Shown here: positions 1 to 13,200 of the stretch, in pieces
Numbering within the stretch: position 1 is the first letter of the stretch
Layout: each line of letters opens with the position of its first letter
From: Pteria penguin
Lineage: Eukaryota; Mollusca; Bivalvia; Pterioida; Pteriidae
Direction of reading: 5' to 3'
DNA length: 64,000 bases
Assembly: GCA_035048485.1 (NCBI GenBank)
Contig: CM068581.1
Span: 61,188,393-61,252,392 of the forward strand
Program-made: the position numbers and the translations under genes
Notes under the pieces: generated by a model
What the model was told of the DNA's origin: nothing
The model's input: only the letters and a program-made list of their open reading frames with translations
Database searches by the model: none

Positions 1-1852
1 TGTTTCAGTAATTCTTGTTGGACTGGATTAATGCAGAATGCGTGCGTTAATGTTTTAATGGGCGGAGCTTACTAGAAAGGCTCTAACTAGGTTGTGTACT
101 ACTATTTAGAGAAAACAGTCCCTTTTCAAAAGAAACGCAAATCTCAGAACCACAGAAAAGTGAATCAACAGAATTACCTTTTGCAGTTTCTCTTTGGTTT
201 CATGGCTTCATCAAACTTTGAAAATTGCACTTTCAGTTCCTAAAATATGTAAGACAAACTGTATGTGTACTACAGCATAGGCAACTTCTTCCATTACATA
301 CATTACATTTTGAATTTTTTATATATTTGACTAATTCATTATGATAAAATAAATTAAATCCTAGTATTTGTTACCATTTCTATTTGAGTTTTTATTAAAT
401 TTAAGAATTTTTCCAGGCTTTCCATAAATTAAAACCTGTTACAAATAGATAGGCTATTTTCTTTATCTATGGTTGGGAAAACTGAAAAGCTAGAAGTTTC
501 AAAATTATTTCAGATCTATAAATCAAGGTGGAAATTTGATTTTTTAAAGTAAGTTCATTTCAAATGTATTTAAAAAGGATTTGGTAATGTAAATATAAGG
601 AATGGTTATCTTATTTTTTGTGTTCATGGAATATACCGTAACTCTGGTTTGTCAGTTTATAGAATAAATTTGATCAGTTTATAGAGATCATTTTATAATT
701 GCAATATTTTTCAAATCATTTGCATAAGCATGTGAATGTTGCATAGAGATTACCTATATATATGTATGTATTCACAGCTGTTTATAGTGGTGCCAAATAC
801 AACAATCTGTTTATAAACATACATGTCGCAGAAAACAGGAAGTTGGAATCCTGCAGTTTGCTTCGAAAGTTTTATTATCATTATCATTTGTGGCTTATAT
901 CTTTGCTCCACAGATATAAAATTCACACAAAAATAAGTTATGATTTTTATGCCCCCGCCATGAAATGGCCGGGAACATAGTGTTACTCTCTTCCATCATT
1001 TTGTCATCATTCAGTTTCCGCTCATTTTCTCTTTGAAGGTTTGATGGATTTAAATTGATATTTGGTATACAGATGTATCAAGGGAAGATGCAGGTCAAGT
1101 TCGAATATGGGTGTGGTCCGGTTATTTTTGACAGAGTTATTGCCCTTGAACATAAAAAATTTCTTAAAAATGACATACAGATACATCATTAGGTCAAGTT
1201 CTGATTTGGTTACCATCGAACAACTTTTGACAGAGTTCCACCTCTTGAACTTAGAAAATTTCTAATAATTCAAAGTTTCCTTTCATTATCTCTGCAGTGG
1301 ATGTATATATTGAAATGAAATTAGGCATACAGATACATCATGAGAATATCTAGGTCAAATTTTGATTTGGTCACCATCGAACAATTTTTGACAGAGTTAC
1401 ACCCCTTGAATGAATGCATATATTGAAATGAAATGATACATCTTGAAAATATCTATATTGGTAGGTCGGTCTGTCTCTACTGGTCAATAGGTGTGACATT
1501 ACCGGAAGGGGACATAAATGTTATACAAACATCTTTTGTTTTGAGCAAATGTAGAAAACTGTGTCCTTGGCCATAGGTCTGGAATATTATGAGATTAGAC
1601 TTTTATGATTTAGCTTAATTTGGGGCAACTTTATCTGACTTCCATACATTGGAGTTGCTTTAATGATTCAAAATCCCATCATGTTCACTTTGTCTTGTGC
1701 TCTTTCACTGAAATACCGGAAAAGTTTAATCTTTTCTGTTTAGTGGTTGCATGTAGTATACACTAAAATGTGGGTAAGGGATTGATTCAGTACCAAATTT
1801 GGAAGTAATACAATGGACAGAAATGCTTTCTAATTAGATTTATTTTTGACAG
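1..1852. other. HAUS6 intron (5' part of window)
   Basis: No exon could be supported here. A hairpin head near 949-983 (ATGCCCCCG pairing with GGCCGGGAACAT) starts a dispersed repeat. Its body, about 985-1530, contains three degenerate copies of a unit of roughly 115 bp recognisable by GATTTGGTYACCATCGAACAA and TTTGACAGAGTT. The earlier HAUS6 exons, coding the N-terminal domain, must lie upstream of the window. Confidence 0.6.
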
Positions 1853-1960
1853 TAATGGTGTTCGAGAGGTCAGGAAGCTGTCAAAGGAACTTCGTGAATT
1901 AGAACACCGAATCCGAGAAGAGTCATTGAAGGCTTCAAAGCTAACAGGCCATAGAATAAG
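1853..1960 (+). CDS. HAUS6: HAUS6 exon (coiled coil)
   Basis: Acceptor TTTTTGACAG at 1843-1852, donor GTTACG at 1961. The first base completes a codon from the previous, unseen exon. It then encodes NGVREVRKLSKELRELEHRI and onward, matching the human VKQVRNLRSECIGLENQIKK segment in position and pattern. It ends with two bases (AG) of a split codon. Confidence 0.85.
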
Positions 1961-4900
1961 GTTACGTTTTTAGATACTGCTTTGGAACTAACAAAGAAAA
2001 CTGACAGAGAACAGAATGAAGTGATTTCATGTCTTAAGAAATAGTTTCTGAGTAATCTGGAAGAAAAGGTTAAGTCATGCCTTAAGAGATAAGGTTAAGT
2101 CATGTCTTAAGAGATAAGGTTAAGTCATGTCTTAAGAGATAAGAAAAGCAAGAATACCTATAGATAGTGTTAGTAGACCACATAAATAACAGTAATTTCG
2201 ACTTATGGATGAAGTTCCATAATAAGGCCAAATAAAATTAATGTTTAGTTTCTCAGATATTATTAAATAATGATGATGCAGGAAGGCTTTAGGGCACATT
2301 TAATTCTTTGTTATTAGTCAAAATGTGACATCGTATGGTTTTAAGAAGAAAAGATTGAGATTTTGATTTGAAGGTAAATGAAAAATTATGTGATCATGAT
2401 TTGATTTTACCAGAATTCAGAGACATAGATAGATGAAAGTGTCTATGTCTCTGTAGAATTGAATATTATAACAGTGGAATTTCTGGCTATAGCAATATCT
2501 AAGACTTAATTACCACGATATGATTTATGATAGACTTACTGTATTCATATTTATAAATAAAGTACACTTGACTGAATTAAATGATTTTAATGGTCTTTTA
2601 AATGCATATTTGAGTCTTTAAAGGTCTTTTTGGTAATTCAGTATTTTGATAATTCCTGGTACCAGTCCAAGGGAGGTTGGTTATTACCCAAGACATATCT
2701 GTACAGAGATCACGTTTATTTTTGGTCCCCTTTACATGTACATGCTTGAACATCAATGTTAGTTGATACCGTTTTAAAGAAAAGTTCAGTCTGAAACTGC
2801 AGAAAAAAGCAGACTCGGGGAAATCCGGAAAACCATATATAAACATTTTAGTGATGTGGCGGTACCTGAGAAACTAAATTTTAATTTTATTTGGGATAAA
2901 TCAAAATACTAAGGGTATATACAGACAGGGACTTTTTATCCAAAGGTTCAAGTGAGATATTATCATAGTGTGTAGTCTGTCTGTTTGTCATCCCTCATCG
3001 TAATTTTTTCGTATTTTTAACTTCTCCTTTTAAACGTCCCGACAGATATTGATCAAACTTTGTATACATGTAGTACTAGTAGACCTCTACAAAGTTTGTG
3101 TTTTTTATCCAGATCTGTTAACAGTTCGTACCACCATATAACAAATTATACACAAGAGGTTTTTTTCTTCTCTTTTTTTTTTAAACCATCTTCACAAGGG
3201 ACAAATGAATTAAAAAACTAATGTTATCTGAGTGTTCTAGAAGGATGTGAGTTTTTTCATTTCATCGAAATCTGATGAAAGAATATGTGTTGTTTATTTG
3301 TCTTCTTAGACTTAGTCATTTTAGCCTAATTTTGGGTAATTTCTTAGATTTTCTCCTTGTAGGATGCTAATAATGCTTTAATTGATTTTATTGTAATAAA
3401 TGTGACTGGTAAGAAATGTAATACAGAAATAATGTCTTAGAGGTTTTGCAACATTTTTCTGATAAAAAAAAAAACCAAAAAAAAAAGGAAGGAAAGGGAT
3501 ATACTATTATTTTTTGATAGTAAGATTTGATGGACCCCTCCTTCAAAACTGATGGAAAGATTTTGATGAAACTTAGTAGGCATGAAATACTCAAGGTCCC
3601 TACCACTGTTACCGTTTCTCTAACCGCGGCTACAGAGTTGTAGGGGAGTATACTGGAATCAGAATATCTGTCTGTCCGTCCACCTGTTGATGCAATGGTT
3701 TCCAGGCCCTATAGTATTATCCTTTTCACATAGAGTCAAGATACCATACACACAGGCTTCCCATAGGATGAGGATGATCCCTATCGATTTTGGGGTGAAA
3801 AGGTCAGTGGTCAAATGTATTAGACATTGATATTGGTAAATGGTTTTTGGGCTCTATAGTGTTATCCTTTTCACCTAGAGTAAAGATACCATACATACAG
3901 ACTGTCCATGGGATAAAGATGATTCCTGTTGATTTTTGGGTCAGAAGGTTAAAAGGACAAAGGTCGAGTATACTGGACATTGACATAGGTAAATTGTTTC
4001 TGGCTCTCATGGATTTCCCTTTTCACCTTAAATCAATGTAATGGACATATGGACTCCCCATGGCATGAAGATAATCCTTACTGATTTTGATGTCAAAAGG
4101 TCAAAGGTCAAGCATACTGGACAAAGATAATCATTATAGGTTTCCATTTTGTCTGTCTGTCCACTCTGTCTGTTTGTCCATCTGTTTTCTAGATTTTACT
4201 TGACCATGCTTACAGATATCAAGTTGAAACTTGGTAGCAGACTTCAGATGTCAAAAAAAAAAAAAAGAAAGGAAGAAATTGAGCAGCTGTTGCAAATAGA
4301 TACATTCTAAAACTTTCAGAATCCCTATTACACTTTGACTGCCAGTGACCTACTTTTCAGCCCCTTATGGATTTGTTGGGACTGGTGGGGAACTACTGTA
4401 GTACTTATTGCATATGCATGTCATACTGTAAGCTGTACATATATATCATAGTTTATACAGTCTTACTGAGTTTCTCAACATCTTTAACTTGTTTTGTCTG
4501 AATTTTCAGATTTTACACTATGTATTATGTTTTCAAACCTAAAAGCATGCATGTAAACAAGTTAATACAATAACCAAGAAAGAATTGAAAGTACTGTCAT
4601 TATGAATATTGTTTTGCAGTCCAATGACAAAGTCTGCAAGCTCCAGTAATTATGAAGCAAGCTGTGATTATAGTGTATCAAGGAGGATGCAGGCATTGCA
4701 AGAGGTTAAATACTTTAAATGAAAATTTTAATAAATTTTGTAATAATACTATGTAGATATAGACTGTATTGTTACTATCTAAGATGGGTCAACTCTCTTT
4801 TTAGATTTGAAATGGGGTTCTTGCAAGTCTTATTACATGTTCCATATTCATTGGAGAATGTCTTGTGCTTCAAAAGCTCAAGTGAGGTATTGAAAAAGGG

Positions 4901-7196
4901 CTTTGTCGGTTGTCTGTCCTTCTTAACCATTTTCGATTTTGATCAAAGGGATGCATAATTTAAAAACTATTGGTATATCGGTGTTCTAGAAGGATATGAG
5001 ATTCATGTTTGTTTTTTCCTTTCAATTTGAAAAAAAATTTTTGAAATTTTTTTTAGTTGTTTTTGTTTAATTTGGGAAAAAAGTTATGATATTTTTGTCT
5101 ATTTTCTGGTAATTTCTGAAATATTTTCCTTGTTGGTTGCTTATAATATATTGATTTTGTGCATTTTAACTTATTTTATTGTAATAAATGTAGAAATTGG
5201 GAAAAAGCAACATATTTTTGTTTAAAGAAATATTTAATTATTTTTAATGTTTATGCCCTCAGAATCTTTGATTCCGGGGCATCCAATTTTTGGCCTGTCT
5301 ATGTGTCTCTTTGGTGATAAAATTTAAAATTCCACATCACTTTTCAACTGTAAGAGATAGGGTTTTCATATGTCACATGCATATTCCTTGTGACAAGATC
5401 TTTTTGTCCGTACAGTTTTGACGTCATGACCTTGAACTATGACCTTTGATTTACATTTCAATAACTTTAACATTGGGTATAATATTTGAATCATAAGAGA
5501 TAGGGCTTTTATATATCACTTGTATAGTACTAGTTATAAGACCTATCTGTTGGCACAAAAATTAGTGAGCTCTTTATCTTGACGGTGATCTTTGAGCTTT
5601 GTTTAAAAAACTTCAACATTGGGTATATAATTATACTCCCTGCAAACAAAGGGGTATATAGGAATCACCCTCTCTGTCTGTCCGTCTGTCCACCAAACCT
5701 TGTCCGGGCCATAACTTCTCACCCTGAGCACAGATTTCAGTAATAATTCACAGATTTGTTGCTTAGGATCCTAGGGTGTGTCATGACCTTGAAACAAGGT
5801 CATAGGTCAAAGGTCAAGGTCACAATAGACACAATTAGTATAACCTTGTCTGGTCCTTAACTTCTTCCTCTCTGCAGGGATTTCAATAATATTTCACAGA
5901 GTTGTTGCTTAGGATCCAAGGGTGTGTCATGACCTTGAACCAAGGTCAAAGGTCAAGGTCACAATAGACATAGTGGGTAAAACCTTGTTTTCATTGATTA
6001 TACCTCAAAATTTGTTGTAAGTGGGACATCCATTACTCTTATACCGATGATGTATCTTTAGGTGAATTATTGCATGTTTCAACTTTGTTGCCACAGGGGG
6101 TATTTGTCCCGTTAGGACTGCTCTAGTTTGAATGGTAAGTGGGCTTTGTGTATTTTCTGTGACGAGACCTTTACGCTGATGAAGTTTTCCATAAGAACTA
6201 ATGGAAAGACTTTGATGACACCTTGTAGGTAAGAAATACTGAAGGTCCCCTACAAATGTTGCTGTTTTTGAACTTATCTTTCAAGGGAATGAAATCAAGG
6301 CAAGGCAACATAGGCCCAAGATGGTACTGTCGTGTTACAAACTTCTTCAGACTACCTAGTAGTTGCATAGATTATCTGACAAAACACTATAGAGTTATCT
6401 AGAAAGGTGTCTTTTCGATTTAGAGCAGAATATGTTTTCTTGTTACAGAGTTATGGGACTTGGATTTTATTTAATTTGAAAAGATAACATAAGAAAATGC
6501 TAGTTGTTTTTCATGAAACTCATACAGAATGCTTGAATAGTGTAGGGGAAGCCACCTTTTGATTTTGAGCAAGTTCCGTTTTGTTGTTCCGGAGTTATGG
6601 GACTTGGATTTTATTTTCACTATGATAGATGCTATGGAATGCAGTAACTTTAGTAAACATCAGTTGTTTTTCATGAAAATCATGCAGAATGCATAAGCAG
6701 TGTAGGGAAGCCACATTTCAATTTTGAGCAAATTCCGTTTAGTCGTTACGGAGTTATGGGACTTGGATTTTATTTTCACTGTAATAAGATGCTATAGAAC
6801 GCAATCACTTTAGCAAACATCAGCTGTTTTTTGTGAAAATCATTCCGAATGCTTAAATAGCGTGGGATAGATTTTGGGGTCAAAAGGTCAACTTTAAGGG
6901 TCGGATGAAGTAATCAAGGTTCATATTTCACAAAAATGTTCCTTTGGACAGAAACTTTAGGACAAAAGGTCACTCGAAGCCTTTTGCAAAGTCAAGGTCA
7001 CTTGGCACATATTCATCAGAATTGTTTCATATTTCACACAAGTGTTCTTTGGGACAGGGGCCTATTTAGCTTGCTGGGACGAATGTCCAGAGAGCTGTTG
7101 TCATACCCCAGCATCGTCGTTGTTGTTCTGATCATCATCCATAACAAAAACTTCAAACTGGATCATAATTTTATAAGCATTAGAGACAGAGCTTTA

Positions 7197-7254
<58 letters not shown>

Positions 7255-10200
7255 TATACATATACGAGGGGTGTTCCGAAATTATTGTTACTTGCGCAAT
7301 ATCTCGTGGAAATAGTGCTAAATGAGCTTAAAACTACCTCATGGCGATAGCGTGATATCTGAAGCGTGGTATAGGTAAATTTCTCGCTCACAATTACACT
7401 GACCTTGGTGCTGTGTACATTGTTTTGTAGCGTACTCGTTACACTCTATATAAATATGGTTGGCAAGAGAGCTGAAAACGTAATTGAAATTAGGGCCTAT
7501 ATCAAAGGTAGGTCTCTACTTGGCTTAAAGGCGGTAGATATTCATCGTGAGGTGTGTGATATTTATGGGAAGGGTCAAATGTCATATATGACTATTTGTA
7601 GGTGGGATATATGACTATTTGTAGGTGGGTTGCTCGATTTAAGTCAGGACACCAGCAGCTGAAAGATGCTGCTCACACAGGTCGCCCTGCAACAACAACA
7701 ACAAAGCATAACATTGAACGAATTCGGCAAATCCTTGAAAAAGATGCAAGGTACACTGTCAGGCAGTTAGCTAAAATGACAGGCTTGTCTTTAGCACGTA
7801 TTCACTGTATTTCAAAGAAACATCTTAAGCTGGGCAAGATCAATGCCAGGTGTATACCCCATTTACTAACTGACGACCAAAAGAGGTCCCGGGTTGACAA
7901 GGCCAAATCCTTATTGAAGAAATACCCAAAATACAGCAAAAAGGCTTTTGATAATTTGGTCACAGGTGATGAAACATGGGTGTATTTTTTCGAGCCCAAA
8001 AGAAAATGCTCTAATCGAATCTGGGCAAACAAAAACGCCAGGCGCCCTAGCATTGCTAAAAGAATACGCACCGTGAGGAAGGTTTTGTATGTCATATTCT
8101 TTGATAACAAGGGTCCAATCATGCAAATCCCTGTCCGAAAGGCAAAACTGTCACAGCAAAGTATTATAGAGACGTTGTACTTCGAAAACTGAAGAAAGTC
8201 TACAAACGCCGCCGCCCACATACAGGTTTGAAGTACCTCAGGCTCTTGCATGACAATGCGCCAGCACACAAGGCGCGTATTGTAACGGAGTTTTTGAAGG
8301 CAGAAAAGGTCACTGTCCTCCCCCACCCTGCATTTTCACCAGACTTGGCCCCCTGTGACTTTTTCTTGTTCCCCAAACTAAAATTTCACCTATCTGGAAA
8401 AAAATATAAATCAAGAAATGCCCTTGGCTCTGCCATTCACCAGTATCTTATGAGTATACCAATTCAAGAGTACGAAAACTGTTTCCAAAAGTGGATTGAT
8501 CGGTTGAAACGATGCATAAATGCAGAGGGGGAGTACTTCGAAGGACAGGGCAAAGTAAAATGATCACAATTACTTCTATCAAAAAAAAATCGCCAAAGTA
8601 ACAATAATTTCGGAAAATCCCTCGTATATATATATATATATATTCCTTGTGCCAAGACCTTTTATTGGGTACCAAAATTTTTGACCTTGTGAACTTGACC
8701 TTGAAGTTTGACCTACTTTTAAAAAATTTTAACCTTTGTCATAATATATGAACAGTAAGAGACTTTTGCCATTTAAATTTGATTGCCACTGGCAAGTTCT
8801 GTTGTCTTCTGACAACTCTTGTAACAATGGTCATTTTCAAAGGTAGAGGTCACTCAGCACATATCTCTGAAATGTTGGGAAAAGCTTCATATCTTTGAAA
8901 CCATTTATCAGAATTGTATCTTGTTTCACACCTATGTGTGACAGGGTAAAATGTCACTCTAAGTCTGCAGGGTCAAGGTCACTCAGCAAATTTCTCTGAA
9001 ATACTGGGAAAGGCTTCAAATCTCTTAAAGCATTCATTAGAATTGTATCATATATTACTCAAATCTTGCTTGGGGCAGGGAATTTCGTACAAAGGCTTTT
9101 ATTCCAGCGTATCTCATTGACTGTTAACCAGAAATTTATCATATTTTACACCGTTCCTTTGGCCAGGGTTTTTTTTTTTGGACAGTATTCTCTCAAGGTC
9201 ACAACAATAAAATATTAGAAAGACTTTAATTTAATGAATAACTTTTATGATAATTCTTTAAACAAATTGTTATTGTATAGATGTAAAAGCACTTACAGTT
9301 GTAGACCATATTTAAAACTCTACTGGGATTTGAATGTCACAGTTGCACTGTGAAATCTCATTATATCAACACACTTTGTATCCACTAGGAATTCAAAGCA
9401 ATGTAAAATGCTGTAGCAATATGCATAGAATATAAGATTTGATGTAAAACCTTATTACCCAAGTATTTTAAGAATATTAATCAGATAAAGGATAGCTTTT
9501 TAAAAACAAGGATTTTAGGACACAGTATTTGTTGTGTAGGTGAGATGTATGTGGCAGAAGCTGGATAAGTGCTACGCCAATCAACAAGCAGAACGGGATG
9601 TTATCGAGTCCATTGTGGATGAAACAATTACCAAGCATAGAATTAGTTCAGCTGATATTAGCATTAAAGTGCCTGACTTGCTACTGAGAGAATGTGAACA
9701 AGAGATCAGACGGGTAATATTTTCTGTTTTGCATATGATAGCTTACTAATTATTCTCTGGATATGTCTCTGATTGGACTATCAGATATCCTCCTTCACAT
9801 TATGTACAAGCAAACTTGGTCCAGCTTGCAGTGCAGACAGTCTGGGTTTGATTCCTAGACTGTGCAATTTATTAAAGACTTTGACATATTTACACCATAC
9901 CATAAGTTGAACTCAATTGTCACCAAAGACGGACATCTACATATCAGAATGAGAGCTCTTTCAAGCGCTAATAATTAAACAGTAACAAGAGTTTATTGTT
10001 CCTATATTATATTTATTATTATACAATATGTGGTTTGGTGTTATTTGGCTATGACTGCACTAATAAAGGAGCCAAAACCCCATTTGGATCTTATGGGCAT
10101 CCGAATAAAATAGTGGAAAATTGAGATTAAAATTATATTTCTATGACAGAAATGAACCATGTGATCAGCGATGCAGCATGACATTCAAATGACAATTAAA

Positions 10201-13200
10201 TGAAATTCTATTTGAATTATGTAGAAACAAATATTATTGAAATTGCAGTCAATCGGTCAGTAGTAATTCTGTTGGGTGAAAAGACAAAAACTTCCAAATG
10301 GCTAGAAATCTAGTCAGCGCTACCAGAAACATTCAGATTCATGTCTAAGGTATTTTGAATTTGAGGATTAGGTTCAGGTGCAGGATCAGTATTTCTCATA
10401 AATAATATTCTGTAACCAAGGTTATTGCTGAATATCAGGTTCCACTTTTAGCCTGAAAAACACGTTGTGGCCATTATTTGTATTTCTAAAATTAAATATA
10501 GCATTGATCATAATTTACTATTGTTGCTAGTAGTATTATATTGCAAAAAATTGTTTGCATAGTGATCTTCCAGTGCTCTATATTACACTAGACACACTAC
10601 ATGCCATTGAATGCTTGGTATCACACCTCCAAAAGAAAAAGGTGTATATACTTTCGATTTTACAGTGTCAATATATTTACACTAACTACTTGGTACAACT
10701 ATACTAAAATTACTATAAATAGTATATGGGAAAGTCCTGATCGATTCCAAATGCCTTGGTTTTACACGAGGCAAAACACAGAACAAATCCAAATGCGATG
10801 CAGTTTTACTTCCATTTTAATGTTGACTATCAAGTATGCACTACTTTGGACATCTAAAGCTTAAGGCAATATGTAAATGCATATTTTTACACCCTGTTTA
10901 TTTTTCCAATGTGTTTTTAACAATTTTCATAGTGTAATTACTTTTTTATGCACCTTACACCTTTCTACATAATCACATAAAATATGATAGATTTATAATA
11001 CATGTACATGTAATTTTATTAATATAATGCTTTGATTCAATTAACTATATCATTAAGGTTACTCTTAATGTCCAGATTGACACTAAAGTGTTCCAAATGT
11101 GTCTATAGAACAATTACTCTTAATTGGTTTCAAACTTTATTAATTTGGCATATACGTTATTGAATGAGCTGTTTTCAAATCTCTTGTCTAGCTTGAATTC
11201 CACAAAGAACTGATTCTTTTTGTGTTCAGTCATCAAATGTGGAATGTTGCTTTAATTTTTGAAAAATGTAGTACTTTTTTCATCTTCAACATTTGAAAAT
11301 ATTTCAATTTTTTTTATCTTCTGTGAGAAATAGCAAATGAAAATATGATTGGATGACAAATTATTATCATACTTTTTACTATACTGTATTTGAAAATAAT
11401 ATTTTCCACTACAACGACACAAACAAGCAATTTTAAAGTTTAACTGTTAAAGGTCTGTGTGCCATTTACCAATGTTTAGCGAAATCTTAAGTAATTTAAT
11501 ACATTGCATATAAGTAAACTTGTTTAAATAATAATGTAGAGTATGTGCATTATCATCTTAATTAAATCAATAATAAATCATTATATTAAAAAATTCCCAC
11601 TTATATCAACACTGTACCATGTCCAATCTGCAACATACTAAAATTAGATGGCAGATACGGGTACATAGATTCACTCATGTGTAAATGACCACACCTTGAT
11701 TAGACGGATTTAAAAACAACATAAAATATTAAATACAATCAACAATCATCCATTGAATTTAAGACCTATTAACTTGAATTTCTACAAAACATCGTAGTTT
11801 AGCACTTTAGAATACATTATAACATTATAAGAAATCAAACTTTACCTGTTAAAAGTTTTTCCAAAAGTAAAACTCGTTGCGAATTATCATGCTATTTAAA
11901 TACTTTGGTTGAGTAGGCAAACACTTGTTATAAAACTTGAGTTACATAAAATGTAGAGTTTTCACATTTTGATATAATAGAGTTGTATCGTGTTAATAAA
12001 TTGATTTAATTTCTAGTATTAAAGTCTTAAACTTTACTCACAAATTTATGCTAATTGGCGAGTAGTTATTTTCAACCGTGTAATAACTCCAATAAACCAA
12101 CAAACTCTCATCACACTAGTGATCCCTTTTGTGTTGAGGGTTATTTATCCCTTAGTGAAAAATACATGCTTTTTTAAAATTTCTTTTATTATTTGATGAA
12201 GATATAAGACACAAATAAATTGCTGACATTAAAACAGTACCTACCCATATTTGTTTTCGTTTGAGCAAGAAATCAAAATTATGGAGTTTTAACATGCTTC
12301 ATTCATATTTTGGTAATTTCTGAGCCAAATATATCGTCAATGAGTTTCCATCGCATGGCCAATTTTATGTAATCAGCAGATTATTTACACTTATTTTTTG
12401 TAGTATAATATATCTTTTCTTTATGGTTCAGTATTGGTTTTAGAATTCCTTGTATGCGTAATTAGAAAAAAGGCTGTTTTGCATCACTGGTTACTGAAAT
12501 TATTTCCCTTACATATGCATCAAAATGTGATTTTTATTGTGCTGATAATGTAAAAATATGTGCAGATCTCATTTTCTTGATTTATTTTCATTCTACAATA
12601 TCATATGTACTGAATAAACAAATAAATATGTATGTATCCAGGTTAGATTTCGTACAAAATAAGATTTTTTACTTTACGTCCCTATTTTGTCCCCAAAACA
12701 TTGTAAAAACAATGAAAGGGCAGCTGTTTTAGAGATGAGTTACATGTATATGTGTGGTTCATAACTTTACATTGCACTCTTTCTACAATATCAGATGTTT
12801 CTTTGAACATAAGTACTTTTATATAAGCATGGTAAATTTAAGAATAAGGAAAATAAAAGAACACTTCCCTCTTATTTTGAAATAAAATTGATGCAAATGA
12901 CCCATTTGATTTGGTAAGTTAAAATAAATCAGAAATATGTATATGACCTATGGTTTTACGTTCTTTAGTTGCTACTATGATATGCATGCTACTTTTTACG
13001 AAGACAAATTAACAGAGTTTTATTTCCCCACCCCCTTCTTTGATGGAACATATGATGTCATCCAAGGATTGAGAACCCTTAAAAAGTGTCAAATTGCTTG
13101 CTAATAATGAATGGTTTTATTGCAGAGGCATGTAGAGAATACCTTTCAGAATGGGAAGCTGAATTTGGTCAGTTTGTTACAACTGTGGAATCTAAGTCTG

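Larger units (their letters stand above)
1961..4619. other. HAUS6 intron with tandem and inverted-repeat elements
   Basis: It holds a 25-bp tandem repeat (about 2070-2145), an inverted-repeat element (2224-2895), a headless copy of the AGCTCACC dispersed family (about 2930-3420) and a tandem-like repeat with CCCATRGGATGAGGATGATCC motifs (about 3640-4140). No coding sequence is supported. Confidence 0.6.
4705..9539. other. HAUS6 intron with mariner and hairpin-headed repeats
   Basis: It contains an AGCTCACC-family copy (about 4870-5240), a hairpin-headed repeat at 5251-5285 (ATGCCCTCAG against GGGGCAT), a modular repeat at 5633-6129, three tandem-like units at about 6270-6850 (GTTATGGGACTTGGATTTTA motif), a mariner element (7265-8624) in a TA microsatellite, and a GTCAAGGTCACT-type repeat at about 8640-9200. 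No host exon is seen. Confidence 0.65.

Noticed and set aside
121..230. Possible HAUS6 exon (basic stretch PFQKKRKSQNHRK)
   Set aside because: It does not match the expected human segment and lacks a convincing splice-site pair.
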